Source: Mucilaginibacter sp. (lineage in GTDB: Bacteria > Bacteroidota > Bacteroidia > Sphingobacteriales > Sphingobacteriaceae). From it: DNA of 43,652 nt. Where the stretch lies: NCBI GenBank assembly GCA_028287865.1, contig JAQBOU010000004.1:1-43652 (forward strand), read 5' to 3'. Positions 15,074 to 23,154 of the stretch are shown here, piece after piece. A program made the position numbers and the translations under genes. Position 1 is the first letter of the stretch; each line of letters opens with the position of its first letter. The notes under the pieces are model-generated. The model saw only the letters and a list, made by a program, of their open reading frames with translations. It did no database searches and was not told the DNA's origin.

Positions 15074-16069
15074 TTATGCCTGCAAAACAATTTTACCAAA
15101 TTGCGATGAGTTAGCCATTTTATCAACAGCCTTCTGCGCATCAGCCAACGGGAATACTTCATCAATTACAGGGAATATCCTGTGCTTTTCTAAAAAATCT
15201 GTCATCGCCTTAAATTCTTCAGCGGTGCCCATGGTTGTGCCCAGTATTTGCAATTGCTTCCAGAATATTTTACGCCCATCCAATGCCGGTACACCGCCGG
15301 CTGTTCCTCCAAAAAATACAATGCGTCCTCCCGGATTGCAAATTTCAGGAAACTTAGCAAAACCATCGCCCAGTGCACTGTCAATAATTATATCAAATCC
15401 GCCTGCCAGGTGCTGCAGTTGCCCGGCCCAGTCCTGCGACTTATAATTTACGCCCGCCGCTGCTCCCAGTTGTTTTGCCCGTTCTATTTTCTCGCCCGTG
15501 CCGGATGTTACAAACACCTGGCAACCCGCTGCTACCGCCCATTGGAGCGCAAAAACACCGGTTCCGCTGCCTGCTCCGGATATTAAAACCTTGTCTCCCT
15601 TTTTAGCCCTGCCTTTTGTAAATAAGGCCCGGTATGCAGTTAAGCCGGCAAGCGGAATTGCTGCCGCCTGTTCCCAGCTTAAATAGGCAGGTTTTGGAGA
15701 CAAATATTCTGCACGGACTTTAACATATTCGGCAAAAGTGCCATTTTCAGGAAGGCCCAGGATTTTAAACTCCTTTGACTGATATTCAGGGTGTTCTCCC
15801 CAGTCATGGCTTGGATTAACGATCACTTCCTTGTTTAGCCATTCCTTATTGGTATCGCTGCCAACTTCTGTAACCACACCGGCACCGTCTGATCCTAAAA
15901 TGCTTGGGTATTTTATGCCCGCGTATTTGCCAACGGTGATCCAGTAGTCACGTCGGTTTAAAGCCGCGGCCTTTATTTTAACCAAAACCTCACCTGCATT
16001 TAGCGTGGGTTTATCAACTTCTTTTAATACAAGTGGCTTATCTGCCGCTTCAAGAACTATTGCTTTCAT
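15074..16069 (-). CDS. Zinc-independent MDR family NAD(P)H:quinone reductase-like enzyme
   Basis: The 331-residue medium-chain dehydrogenase has the GroES-like N-terminal part with LNRRDYWITVGKYAGIKYPSILGSDGAGVV, and a Rossmann domain with the GAGSGTGVFALQWAVAAG nucleotide loop near 165. The structural Cys cluster of zinc alcohol dehydrogenases is missing, and RRDYW is typical of the quinone reductase-like YogA branch. It likely reduces an enone or quinone with NADPH. It is upstream of and nearly adjacent to the PaaE-like reductase, which suggests a shared redox pathway. Confidence 0.82.
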   Translation of the reverse strand: MKAIVLEAADKPLVLKEVDKPTLNAGEVLVKIKAAALNRRDYWITVGKYAGIKYPSILGSDGAGVVTEVGSDTNKEWLNKEVIVNPSHDWGEHPEYQSKEFKILGLPENGTFAEYVKVRAEYLSPKPAYLSWEQAAAIPLAGLTAYRALFTKGRAKKGDKVLISGAGSGTGVFALQWAVAAGCQVFVTSGTGEKIERAKQLGAAAGVNYKSQDWAGQLQHLAGGFDIIIDSALGDGFAKFPEICNPGGRIVFFGGTAGGVPALDGRKIFWKQLQILGTTMGTAEEFKAMTDFLEKHRIFPVIDEVFPLADAQKAVDKMANSSQFGKIVLQA

Positions 16070-16173
16070 AGTAATTTATATTGTCAGAACCGGGATATAT
16101 TGGATTTAACAGATTAGTTAGATTAATAGTTTGAAGCGATTGCCGCGCTCAATCAGCTAATCGATTAATAAAA

Positions 16174-16205
16174 AAAACGGCAAAATTCTTCAATCCTGCC
16201 GTTTT
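16174..16205 (-). terminator. Intrinsic terminator of the superoxide dismutase gene
   Basis: AAAACGGCA (16174-16182) pairs with TGCCGTTTT (16197-16205). Read on the minus strand, the stem is followed by a T-run from the upstream poly-A tract. It lies 24 bp past the dismutase stop. Confidence 0.7.
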
Positions 16206-16229
16206 ATATTCCCCTTCAGGATATGTGTG

Positions 16230-16838
16230 TTATACTGCTTTGCTGTACAATTCAGAAACGTGGTTCCAGTTGATCACATTCCAGATAGCAGTTAAATATT
16301 CAGGACGACGGTTTTGATATTTCAGGTAATAAGCATGTTCCCAAACATCAATGCCTAAAATCGGCGTACCTTTTACTTCAGCAATATCCATCAACGGATT
16401 ATCCTGGTTAGGTGTTGAGGATATCGCCAATTTTTTATCAGGAGTAACAATAAGCCATGCCCATCCTGATCCGAAACGGGTTGCACCGGCTTCAGAAACT
16501 TTTGTTTTAAAATCAGCAAAAGATCCGAAGGTACTTGTAATAGCTGTAGCTAAAGCACCGGTAGGCTCGCCACCGCCGCTTGGCGAAAGTAACGTCCAGA
16601 ATAAACTGTGGTTATAATGTCCGCCGCCGTTGTTACGAACCGCCGCCGGGAACTTTGAGATATTCTTCATCAAATCTTCAATGCTGCTATCAGCTTCAGG
16701 TTTTCCTTCAAGCGCTTTGTTTAAATTGGTAACATAGGCCTGGTGGTGTTTGCCATGGTGAATTTCCATGGTCATTTTATCAATATGCGGTTCGAGCGCA
16801 TCGGTAGCGTAAGGTAACGCCGGTAGTGTGAAAGCCAT
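16230..16838 (-). CDS. sodA: Superoxide dismutase (Mn/Fe)
   Basis: This 202-residue cytoplasmic enzyme of standard length converts superoxide to hydrogen peroxide and oxygen. The metal ligands are visible as His27 (MEIHHGKHH), His77 (HYNHSLFW), Asp164 and His168 ([19 protein letters not shown]). The family uses Mn or Fe, and sequence alone does not settle the metal. It appears monocistronic, with a possible -7 box 35 bp upstream and a hairpin terminator downstream. Confidence 0.95.
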   Translation of the reverse strand: MAFTLPALPYATDALEPHIDKMTMEIHHGKHHQAYVTNLNKALEGKPEADSSIEDLMKNISKFPAAVRNNGGGHYNHSLFWTLLSPSGGGEPTGALATAITSTFGSFADFKTKVSEAGATRFGSGWAWLIVTPDKKLAISSTPNQDNPLMDIAEVKGTPILGIDVWEHAYYLKYQNRRPEYLTAIWNVINWNHVSELYSKAV

Positions 16839-16872
16839 AATATTTAGTTTAAAGTTTAATGTTAGACCGTGA

Positions 16873-16880
16873 CAAATATA
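16873..16880 (-). promoter_or_regulatory. Possible -7 box of the superoxide dismutase gene
   Basis: On the minus strand the sequence reads TATATTTG, a match to TAnnTTTG, 35 bp before the start codon. A matching -33 TTTG is not evident. Confidence 0.35.
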
Positions 16881-17010
16881 AAGTGTTGATTGTGATATTT
16901 GTTCTGATAAATGTCATGTTTTATTCTGGTTTATTGTCGGTAGATCATCAACATGGTAATCAACCTGATCTATCTTTCCATGGTCTATGGACCATCGACC
17001 ATGAACTACC

Positions 17011-17481
17011 CTATTTCCGTTTACTTCTAAAAAAATCCCTCACCAGTTCGGCGCATTCGTTTTCGTGTATCCCGCCGGTTATGGTCGTTTTTGGATGCGT
17101 AATTTTTTGATTGATCCGCCCAAACCCCAGTTTAGTGTCATATGCGCCAAAAACAATGCGGTTCAACTGAAACCAGTAACTTGCACCCGCACACATTACA
17201 CAAGGTTCAAGTGTTACATAAAGCGTGCACTCCTGCAAATACTTACCACCCATAAAATTTGCAGCGGCAGTAAGCGCCTGCATCTCGGCATGCGCCGAAA
17301 CATCATTAAGCCGTTCAGTAAGGTTATGACCCCGGCCGATGATCTGTCCTTTACAAACCACTATTGCACCAATAGGGATTTCTTCTTCAGCCAAGGCTAG
17401 TTTTGCTTCCCTGATGGCCTCGTTCATAAAAAAATCATCCGGCGAAATGGTAGGTTCATCGCCAAAGTTTATATATCTCAT
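17011..17481 (-). CDS. tadA: tRNA-specific adenosine deaminase TadA-like nucleoside deaminase
   Basis: The 156-residue deaminase has the zinc-binding motif HAE (His64, Ala65, Glu66 in SAHAEMQAL) and PCVMC (Cys94, Cys97). The flanking CTLYVTLEPCVMCAGA and LNRIVFGAYDTKLG are as in TadA, which makes inosine at the wobble position of tRNA-Arg(ACG). A guanine or cytosine deaminase of the same fold is the alternative. Its ATG overlaps the csaA TAA by one base (TAATG), indicating coupled translation. Confidence 0.88.
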   Translation of the reverse strand: MRYINFGDEPTISPDDFFMNEAIREAKLALAEEEIPIGAIVVCKGQIIGRGHNLTERLNDVSAHAEMQALTAAANFMGGKYLQECTLYVTLEPCVMCAGASYWFQLNRIVFGAYDTKLGFGRINQKITHPKTTITGGIHENECAELVRDFFRSKRK

Positions 17482-17816
17482 TATATCAGTTTACTGCCAT
17501 TCGGCACCGGTTTATCAATTGCTGCTAAAATTATGTCGCCGTTATCATCGGCAAAGCCGGTAAGCAAAAACTGCGACATAAAGTTTGCCACCTGTTTTTC
17601 AGGAAAATTAATGACGCCCATAACCTGTTTGCCAATCAACTGTTCTTTGCTGTAATGTTTTGTTACCTGGGCGCTGGTCCATTTAATACCCATAGGTCCA
17701 AAATCCACCTTTATTTTATAAGCCGGTTTGCGGGCCTGCGGAAAATCAGCCGCTTCCAGTATGGTGCCTGCGCGTAATTCAACTTTTTCAAAATCATGCC
17801 AGTTAATGGATTCCAT
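17481..17816 (-). CDS. csaA: tRNA-binding domain protein CsaA
   Basis: This 111-residue protein consists of one OB-fold tRNA-binding domain. WHDFEKVELRAGTILEAADFPQARKPAYKIKVDFG and the C-terminal PVPNGSKLI match CsaA, a homodimeric tRNA-binding protein with reported chaperone-like activity. Length is normal. It is translationally coupled to tadA, so both products act on or bind tRNA; a joint function is inference. Confidence 0.9.
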   Translation of the reverse strand: MESINWHDFEKVELRAGTILEAADFPQARKPAYKIKVDFGPMGIKWTSAQVTKHYSKEQLIGKQVMGVINFPEKQVANFMSQFLLTGFADDNGDIILAAIDKPVPNGSKLI

Positions 17817-17963
17817 GCTGCAAAGTTATAAACCTTGCTCAAATCTAGGCTTTGGTGGTTTTATTTTTGTAAGATAACCACATAGACAAGTAATTAATTA
17901 ATATTTAAATAACTATGCCTAATTTTAGCAATAAAAAACAGCGTTAATCCTGAACAAGCAAAC

Positions 17964-18425
17964 ATGAAGAAATGCTTTTTACTGTTAAGTATATTCATTA
18001 CAGGAATTTTATCATGCAAAAAGGAAGTTTTTAGCCCTGTAAAACAGGCTGCAACCGATGATGCGTTGATACAAGCATATATTTCGGCTAATAATATAAA
18101 TGCTACCAAAGACCCGTCCGGGCTTTACTATTCAATAATAACGTCGGGCAACGGGGCCTATCCAACGGCAACTTCAAGTGTGGAGGTAAATTACACAGGT
18201 AAATTGTTAAATGGGTCTGTTTTTGCACCAGGGATAAATGATTCATCCGCATTAAGCGGTTATATTAAAGGCTGGCAAATTGGTATACCGCATATTAATA
18301 CGGGCGGCAGGATCCTTTTGCTTATTCCATCTGCTTTATGTTATGGCAACAGTTCGCCGGAAGCCGCCATTCCCGCTAATTCGGTTTTGGTATTTACGGT
18401 TGATTTGCTCAACATTATAAATTAG
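17964..18425 (+). CDS. FKBP-type peptidyl-prolyl isomerase lipoprotein
   Basis: The 153-residue product has a lipobox GILSCKK (Cys18). The C-terminal FKBP domain shows SSVEVNYTGKLLNGSVFAPG, LSGYIKGWQIGIPHINTGGRILLLIPSALCYG and PANSVLVFTVDLLNI. The usual IGWxEG pocket is replaced by KGWQIG, a tolerated variant. It is likely a periplasm-facing folding factor. It stands alone between divergent csaA and the next gene. Confidence 0.87.
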   Translation: MKKCFLLLSIFITGILSCKKEVFSPVKQAATDDALIQAYISANNINATKDPSGLYYSIITSGNGAYPTATSSVEVNYTGKLLNGSVFAPGINDSSALSGYIKGWQIGIPHINTGGRILLLIPSALCYGNSSPEAAIPANSVLVFTVDLLNIIN

Positions 18426-18583
18426 TTACCAAGCTCGCTGATAATAATACTTTATAAGTGATAGTTAAGTAAACCACTAAATAATTTTTATATTCGGGGA
18501 TAAAATGCACGACGGAAAAACATTTTCCCGTTGTTTTTAAAATGTTTATGTAAATTAAATCGTACAATGATCAGCATACAATT

Positions 18584-19135
18584 ATGAAGAATATTATCAC
18601 GATTATTTCGGTTTTTGGCTTTCTTGTATTACCTCAGTACAACTTTGCAAATGCCGGAAGGGAACCTCAACCATGGATAACCAAAAACTTTACGCTGGTT
18701 AAAACCGTTGACCTGCCCGCGGATACGATCCCTCCTGCCGAGATAATAGATGTGATTACAAAGGCTATTAATTCATTAAATGATTTTAATATAGAAAATG
18801 TTGCAAATTTATATACTCCAAATGCGGTAGTAGCCGATGACGAGCCTCCCTATTCATGGAATGGCCCAACGGCCGGTGTTCAATGGGTAAATGCTGTTGA
18901 ACAAGCATGTAAGGATTTTAAAATAACAAAACTTAAAGGCAATATTGAAACCGTAACTGTTTTTCAACAAAATGCCGATAATGTTTATATAGTTGTTCCA
19001 GTTAGTTACACAGGTAGTTTACCAGGCAAAGGGCATTTTGCGGCAAAAGGTGCTTTTGCGTTTGTATTGCGGACGGTAAACGGCAAATGGATGATAAAAA
19101 GCCAGGTTTGGATGCCTAAAAAAGGCATAAATTAA
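18584..19135 (+). CDS. Secreted NTF2-like (SnoaL/DUF4440-type) protein
   Basis: The 183-residue product has a signal peptide (about 1-24, ending FANA). The mature part fits an NTF2-like cone fold: an N-terminal helix with ITKAINSLNDFNIENVANLYTPNAVVADDEPPYSWNG, then strands ending GAFAFVLRTVNGKWMIKSQVW. Such domains bind small molecules or are enzymes of many kinds, so no function is assigned. No operon partner is obvious. Confidence 0.7.
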   Translation: MKNIITIISVFGFLVLPQYNFANAGREPQPWITKNFTLVKTVDLPADTIPPAEIIDVITKAINSLNDFNIENVANLYTPNAVVADDEPPYSWNGPTAGVQWVNAVEQACKDFKITKLKGNIETVTVFQQNADNVYIVVPVSYTGSLPGKGHFAAKGAFAFVLRTVNGKWMIKSQVWMPKKGIN

Positions 19136-19174
19136 AGCGGTTTCACATAACCCCGAATTATAACTAAGAAATCA

Positions 19175-19495
19175 TTGTCAAACCTTCTCTTTATTTGCAG
19201 TAAAAATCAGTGGCGAAGCCCAACTGCCGAAATGCTGTTTAAAGGGCACGCCGTACACAATGCCCGTTCGGCCGGAACGAGTGATAAGGCCAGGATCAAA
19301 ATAAATGAAAAATTACTTAATTGGGCTGACATGGTATTCGTTATGGAGCGGAAGCACACGGAGATACTTAAAACTCGCTTCCCGATTACTGTAGCTTATA
19401 AAAAAGTAAGAATGCTGGATATTGAAGATAATTACCAGTTTGGTGATACAGAACTGATAGCTATATTAAGAAAAGCCCTCGCCGATTATTTGTAA
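19175..19495 (+). CDS. Short low-molecular-weight tyrosine phosphatase-like protein, TTG start
   Basis: The 106-residue product opens SNLLFICSKNQWRSPTAE, in which CSKNQWRS supplies the CX5R loop of low-molecular-weight phosphatases. WADMVFVMERKH follows, but the family's C-terminal Asp-Pro general-acid motif is not evident (LDIEDNYQFGD is in that place). The only workable start is TTG at 19175. It is shorter than classic LMW-PTPs (about 150 residues), although a short family of this kind exists in bacteria. Activity is uncertain. Confidence 0.75.
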   Translation: MSNLLFICSKNQWRSPTAEMLFKGHAVHNARSAGTSDKARIKINEKLLNWADMVFVMERKHTEILKTRFPITVAYKKVRMLDIEDNYQFGDTELIAILRKALADYL

Positions 19496-19510
19496 TCGAC
19501 CAGGGCTCTT
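19472..19510 (+). terminator. Imperfect hairpin at the end of the phosphatase-like gene
   Basis: AAAAGCCCT and CGATTA pair with TAATCG and AGGGCTCTT around a short loop, with mismatches in the middle, and AT-rich sequence follows. It overlaps the stop codon at 19493-19495 and may serve the convergent gene too. Confidence 0.45.
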
Positions 19511-19522
19511 CTTAAATTTTAA

Positions 19523-19951
19523 TTATATGCTTAACCGGCCTTCAGTTGAATCAGTGGATTCTAATAGTCCTTCAGAAATTGAATGATGCGGTTTTGTTAA
19601 TAAAGGCGATTTTTTTGCGAAATTCCCTAAGAACATTAAAAGCCCCCCAAAAATTAATTCCGGCCAGAAAGCTTTTGAAGAAAAGGTGTATAACCAGGGT
19701 GATACCGCTAAAAAGAAGCCCATTACCACATCAAGTGTTAAGTGCATTTGAATAGGAAACTGTTTGATAAAACCAGTTTCGTTATTGGTGAATATAGACA
19801 TGATCAATTGCAGCCATCCAATATATATGGGAATAAATAATGCGGCGCTTGATATATCAACCAATCCGAATATCCATGGCGAAGCTATTAAGGTAAGGCT
19901 AAGGATATAAGTTAAAACTCCGTAAACTGCGGTTGGAATAAAGGGTTTCAT
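19523..19951 (-). CDS. SPW-repeat membrane protein
   Basis: The 142-residue membrane protein has about four hydrophobic helices arranged as two repeats, each containing a Ser-Pro-Trp: ASPWIFGLVD near 24-33 and VSPWLYTF near 83-90. This is the SPW repeat family, of unknown function. The last 30 residues are polar and cytoplasmic. It is convergent with the phosphatase-like gene. Confidence 0.8.
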   Translation of the reverse strand: MKPFIPTAVYGVLTYILSLTLIASPWIFGLVDISSAALFIPIYIGWLQLIMSIFTNNETGFIKQFPIQMHLTLDVVMGFFLAVSPWLYTFSSKAFWPELIFGGLLMFLGNFAKKSPLLTKPHHSISEGLLESTDSTEGRLSI

Positions 19952-20151
19952 TTTTGCAAATTAATTTTATCGTATTTATAAAGCCTGTTTCCAGGTATTT
20001 GTTTTCAAAGGTATAAATTTAGATTTTATCTGTAAACGCTTTCTGAATAATTATTCGAAAAACGGTGATAAATAGTTTTTAATGCTTGTTTTTACCGCAA
20101 TATTCTGCTTATAACGATTTTTAAGCCTACCTTTAATAAAATTACCTCTTT

Positions 20152-20169
20152 AACCGGAACCCGGTTTTT
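20152..20169 (+). terminator. Short GC hairpin with T-run
   Basis: AACCGG pairs with CCGGTT across a 3-nt loop, followed by three more T. It lies about 57 bp before the small gene at 20226, so it may be a leader hairpin rather than a terminator. The rest of 19952-20225 shows no gene. Confidence 0.3.
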
Positions 20170-20225
20170 AATGGTATAACACAGAATTTTGTTCTGCTAA
20201 CTAAAACGCATCAAATTTTAAAATC

Positions 20226-20363
20226 ATGAGTAAAGACAGGCAAGCCGTAAAAGAGAAAAAAAAACCAGCTAATCCTCTTGCTAAAAAAGGAAAGTCAGAC
20301 TATCAGTCGGGCAAAAGCGATGCAGTAAAACCAATAATGGAAGCTGCTAAAAAGAAAAAATAG
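20226..20363 (+). CDS. Small lysine-rich protein of 45 residues
   Basis: An ATG at 20226 opens a 45-residue frame ending at TAG (20361-20363). It starts MSKDRQAVKEKKKPANPLAK, and about a third of residues are Lys; the end is EAAKKKK. There is no hydrophobic segment. The strongly basic, low-complexity composition suggests a nucleic-acid-associated or stress-type small protein, but I do not recognise a family. Non-homopolymeric wobble positions support coding only weakly. Confidence 0.5.
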   Translation: MSKDRQAVKEKKKPANPLAKKGKSDYQSGKSDAVKPIMEAAKKKK

Positions 20364-20439
20364 GGAACAAGAGATTAGAGGCTTGAGGTCAGTGATTAGT
20401 TAGAAATATAATTTCTCAATCCACCTATACCTCTGGCAA

Positions 20440-20844
20440 TTAGCTGGTTTTCTTTACAATTTTTGAGGCGACCAGTGAGAACAGCCCTAATATGATGCCA
20501 AACATAGCTCCAAAAACGGGGCCCATTAAAGCCATTGTCAGGCGTGGATGAATTGAAAGTGGTAAGGGCATGCTCGTGCCCATTGATGCCATATCCGGAT
20601 GATGGGCAATATATGTTTGTCTGAATGCTATATGGACAATTGTTATCCATACGCTGTTTACCATGCTTACTAAAAAGCCATGTAAAAAGTACTTGCCGGG
20701 ACAAACCCTGGCAATAACCCATGCACAAAAGATAAAAATAACCAACCAGAATGCAGGTTCAATTTTTTCCGATATCAATGATATGGTGCCAAAAGCCATT
20801 ATTAACCCAAACATTGATAATTGTAAGATGATTTTCCAGTTCAT
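20440..20844 (-). CDS. Hypothetical four-helix membrane protein
   Basis: The 134-residue product has four hydrophobic segments (about 8-25, 30-47, 55-75 and 102-128). A polar loop of about 25 residues between the third and fourth contains several His and Met (AHHPDMASMGTSMPLPLSIHP). I do not recognise the family. The His/Met-rich loop could bind metal, but that is speculation. It stands alone. Confidence 0.6.
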   Translation of the reverse strand: MNWKIILQLSMFGLIMAFGTISLISEKIEPAFWLVIFIFCAWVIARVCPGKYFLHGFLVSMVNSVWITIVHIAFRQTYIAHHPDMASMGTSMPLPLSIHPRLTMALMGPVFGAMFGIILGLFSLVASKIVKKTS

Positions 20845-20990
20845 GTGATTAGATTTTTATATAAATGTAAAAATTAATCGGCATAAACAAACGTTAATAA
20901 TCCCTGCTGGTTATTTTGCAGGCGGCTCATCTGTTAAAAACAAATGTTTAATAACTGATCTGACGGTACTTTAAGGTGATAAGGTTTAGA

Positions 20991-22631
20991 TTATTTAATT
21001 TTTTTGGTGGTAACAAGCACAACGCCCAATGCAGCTTTCGGCCCATACAGGGCAGTTGTAGTTTTGTCTTTTAAAACATCAATACGTTCTATGTTATTCG
21101 TGTTAATCGTGCTTAAGTTTAAAACTTCTTTTCCATCAACAAGGTACAATGGAGTTCCGGAGGGGCTGTTTAAGTGATAGTCACCTACTTTCCCTCCAGT
21201 GTCAGGTTTCAAAACGGCACCTGTAATGCCAGTTAACTGAACGGATTGATTGCTTTTATTATCGTTTATTGCTCCGGTTTTATTTTCAACAGGCACAGTT
21301 CTTTTTCCTCCATTCAGCATAAAAGATATTGGAACACTATATGCTACCCTAACCAATCTGCCATTTTGTTTACCGGGTATCCATTTTGGTGAAGCCTTGA
21401 TAACCCTTAGTGCCTCTTCGTCAATATCCGCTGCAACTCCGCGTACCAAATGTACACCTGATAATGAACCATCTTTTTCAATTATAAAAGTAATTATTAC
21501 TCTTCCCTGTATTCCTTGTTCCCGTTCTTTTGCAGGATATCTTATTGTTCGCCCTAAATATTGATAAAAGGCATCCACTCCGCCGGGAAAACCGGGCGTT
21601 TGTTCAACAACGGTGAAAATCTTCTGATTGTCTGCGGGAATAGTGTCTTTTGGAAGTGGCACATACGGACTTTTATTGACAAAGCTATTACCTTGGGTTG
21701 GTCTATGAATATCTGCAGGTGGTGTCACCCGGTTATGGCTATTTATTGCCGGTGTCGCAGGGGTCAAAAATACCTGTTCCACTTTGGTATTAAACAGCCG
21801 GATTGTAGCGCTTTTATTCACGGTTGCCGATGATAGGATCAGCATCAAAACAAACATTGGCACTGATAAACAATATTTCACAAGGGATAAGCCGCGCGAA
21901 TTGTTCTTCTGTAGCATGATGATCCTTTGTTTTAATAAACTATGCGTAAAAAAAGGGTTAACCAATTGATGCGAGGGTGTATTAAACGTTTGGCTCAATA
22001 ATAATAAAGCATACGTTTCTTTATTGGTGCCGGATTTAATAGCCTGCCTGTCGGCAATAAATTCGTGAATATGCTTTATTGCAAAACGGTAGAGATAAAC
22101 CACAGGATTAAACCAATTAATGATCATTACGGCTTCAATAAGCAATACATCTGCCGAATGCCACTGGGCAGCATGTACATTTTCGTGCGCCGCTATTACG
22201 CCGTTGTCGGCAAGTTCGTCTCCAAGCCTTACTTTTTTGAAGAATGAATAAGCTGCGGAAGACTGCGGCGCATCTATTATTTTATTAAGGGCGATAAGCT
22301 GTGTAATGAATCTTATAGCTAAAAAAACTATTCCACCAATATAAATTACCGTTAATACCTGCCCCACGGTAACGTGGGTATCCTGTATAGGTTTAAATTG
22401 GTAAAACATAACAGGGCTGGTATAAATGGTATATTTTACCCTTTGGGTTATAAATAAATTCTGGACCCAGTTAGACTGTATAATCGGAATTAAAAAAGAC
22501 AGCAATGCAGCTAATACAAGATAGATACGGTTAAGCTGAAAGAATGTCTCCCTGCTTAATAATACTACATAAAACCCGTAAAATAAAAGCAGGTAAATAT
22601 TTACCAGCACTAAATATTGCCACCAGCTCAT
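20991..22631 (-). CDS. M56 (BlaR1/MecR1-type) peptidase with TonB C-terminal and plug-like domains
   Basis: The 546-residue product has N-terminal membrane helices (about 5-25, 35-52, 95-117) and the zinc peptidase motif HENVH (149-153), with HEFIADRQAI downstream as third-ligand region. A further helix lies near 248-268. The periplasmic part carries a TonB C-terminal domain (about 345-440, TPGFPGGVDAFYQYL to VPISFML) and then a TonB-receptor plug-like segment ending IERIDVLKDKTTTALYGPKAALGVVLVTTKK. It follows the BlaI gene with a 2-bp gap, so it is a sensor-protease/repressor pair. The signal sensed is unknown. Confidence 0.88.
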   Translation of the reverse strand: MSWWQYLVLVNIYLLLFYGFYVVLLSRETFFQLNRIYLVLAALLSFLIPIIQSNWVQNLFITQRVKYTIYTSPVMFYQFKPIQDTHVTVGQVLTVIYIGGIVFLAIRFITQLIALNKIIDAPQSSAAYSFFKKVRLGDELADNGVIAAHENVHAAQWHSADVLLIEAVMIINWFNPVVYLYRFAIKHIHEFIADRQAIKSGTNKETYALLLLSQTFNTPSHQLVNPFFTHSLLKQRIIMLQKNNSRGLSLVKYCLSVPMFVLMLILSSATVNKSATIRLFNTKVEQVFLTPATPAINSHNRVTPPADIHRPTQGNSFVNKSPYVPLPKDTIPADNQKIFTVVEQTPGFPGGVDAFYQYLGRTIRYPAKEREQGIQGRVIITFIIEKDGSLSGVHLVRGVAADIDEEALRVIKASPKWIPGKQNGRLVRVAYSVPISFMLNGGKRTVPVENKTGAINDNKSNQSVQLTGITGAVLKPDTGGKVGDYHLNSPSGTPLYLVDGKEVLNLSTINTNNIERIDVLKDKTTTALYGPKAALGVVLVTTKKIK

Positions 22632-22633
22632 AA

Positions 22634-23005
22634 TTATTTTTCTTTAAGTTTTTCAATCAGTTTCATAATCTCATCGGCTTCCTTTAAATCTATCTTTTCT
22701 TTTTTTACAAAGTAGGAGAACATTCTTTTTACCGAGTTATCAAAATATCCATTCATCAATTTATCGGTAGCAAAGTTTTGGTACTCATCCTTGCTTATTA
22801 CCGGATGGTATTCATGACTTTTTCCGTAAGCGGTATGGCCTACAAAACCTTTGGTCTCCAAAATCCTGATAATGGTAGATACCGTATTATAGGCAGGCTT
22901 TGGTTCAGGAAGCACGTCTATTACGTCTTTTACGTAACCTTTTTTTAATTGCCATAAAACCTGCATTATCTGTTCTTCCGCGCGGGTCAATTCTTTAATT
23001 TCCAT
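22634..23005 (-). CDS. BlaI/MecI-family transcriptional repressor
   Basis: The 123-residue winged-helix protein shows the family core LTRAEEQIMQVLWQLKKGYVKDVIDVLPEPKPAYNTVSTIIRILETKGFVGHTAYGKSHEYHPVISKDEY and a C-terminal dimerisation helix (YFVKKEKIDLKEADEIMKLI). BlaI repressors are cleaved when the partner M56 peptidase is activated. A candidate operator at 23086-23101 lies between this gene and the divergent beta-CASP gene. Regulated genes beyond its own operon are unknown. Confidence 0.92.
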   Translation of the reverse strand: MEIKELTRAEEQIMQVLWQLKKGYVKDVIDVLPEPKPAYNTVSTIIRILETKGFVGHTAYGKSHEYHPVISKDEYQNFATDKLMNGYFDNSVKRMFSYFVKKEKIDLKEADEIMKLIEKLKEK

Positions 23006-23085
23006 AATATTATAAATAACAGTTAAGAGTTGATTCTTCCCTTTTAATTGGTAAATCTAAATTAAGTGTTATAAACGAAATAAAC

Positions 23086-23101
23086 AACTAAATTTTTAGT
23101 T
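23086..23101. promoter_or_regulatory. Candidate BlaI operator
   Basis: AACTAAATTTTTAGTT is a perfect inverted repeat of 7-bp arms with a 2-bp spacer. It sits in the divergent intergenic region, 81 bp before the BlaI start and 54 bp before the beta-CASP gene. Its ACTA/TAGT half-sites suit a BlaI-type dimer; binding is inferred. Confidence 0.45.
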
Positions 23102-23154
23102 TTATTTTTATTGTTTTTGATTAACCTTTTTGCTGTTTGCTTGTTACTAATTCA

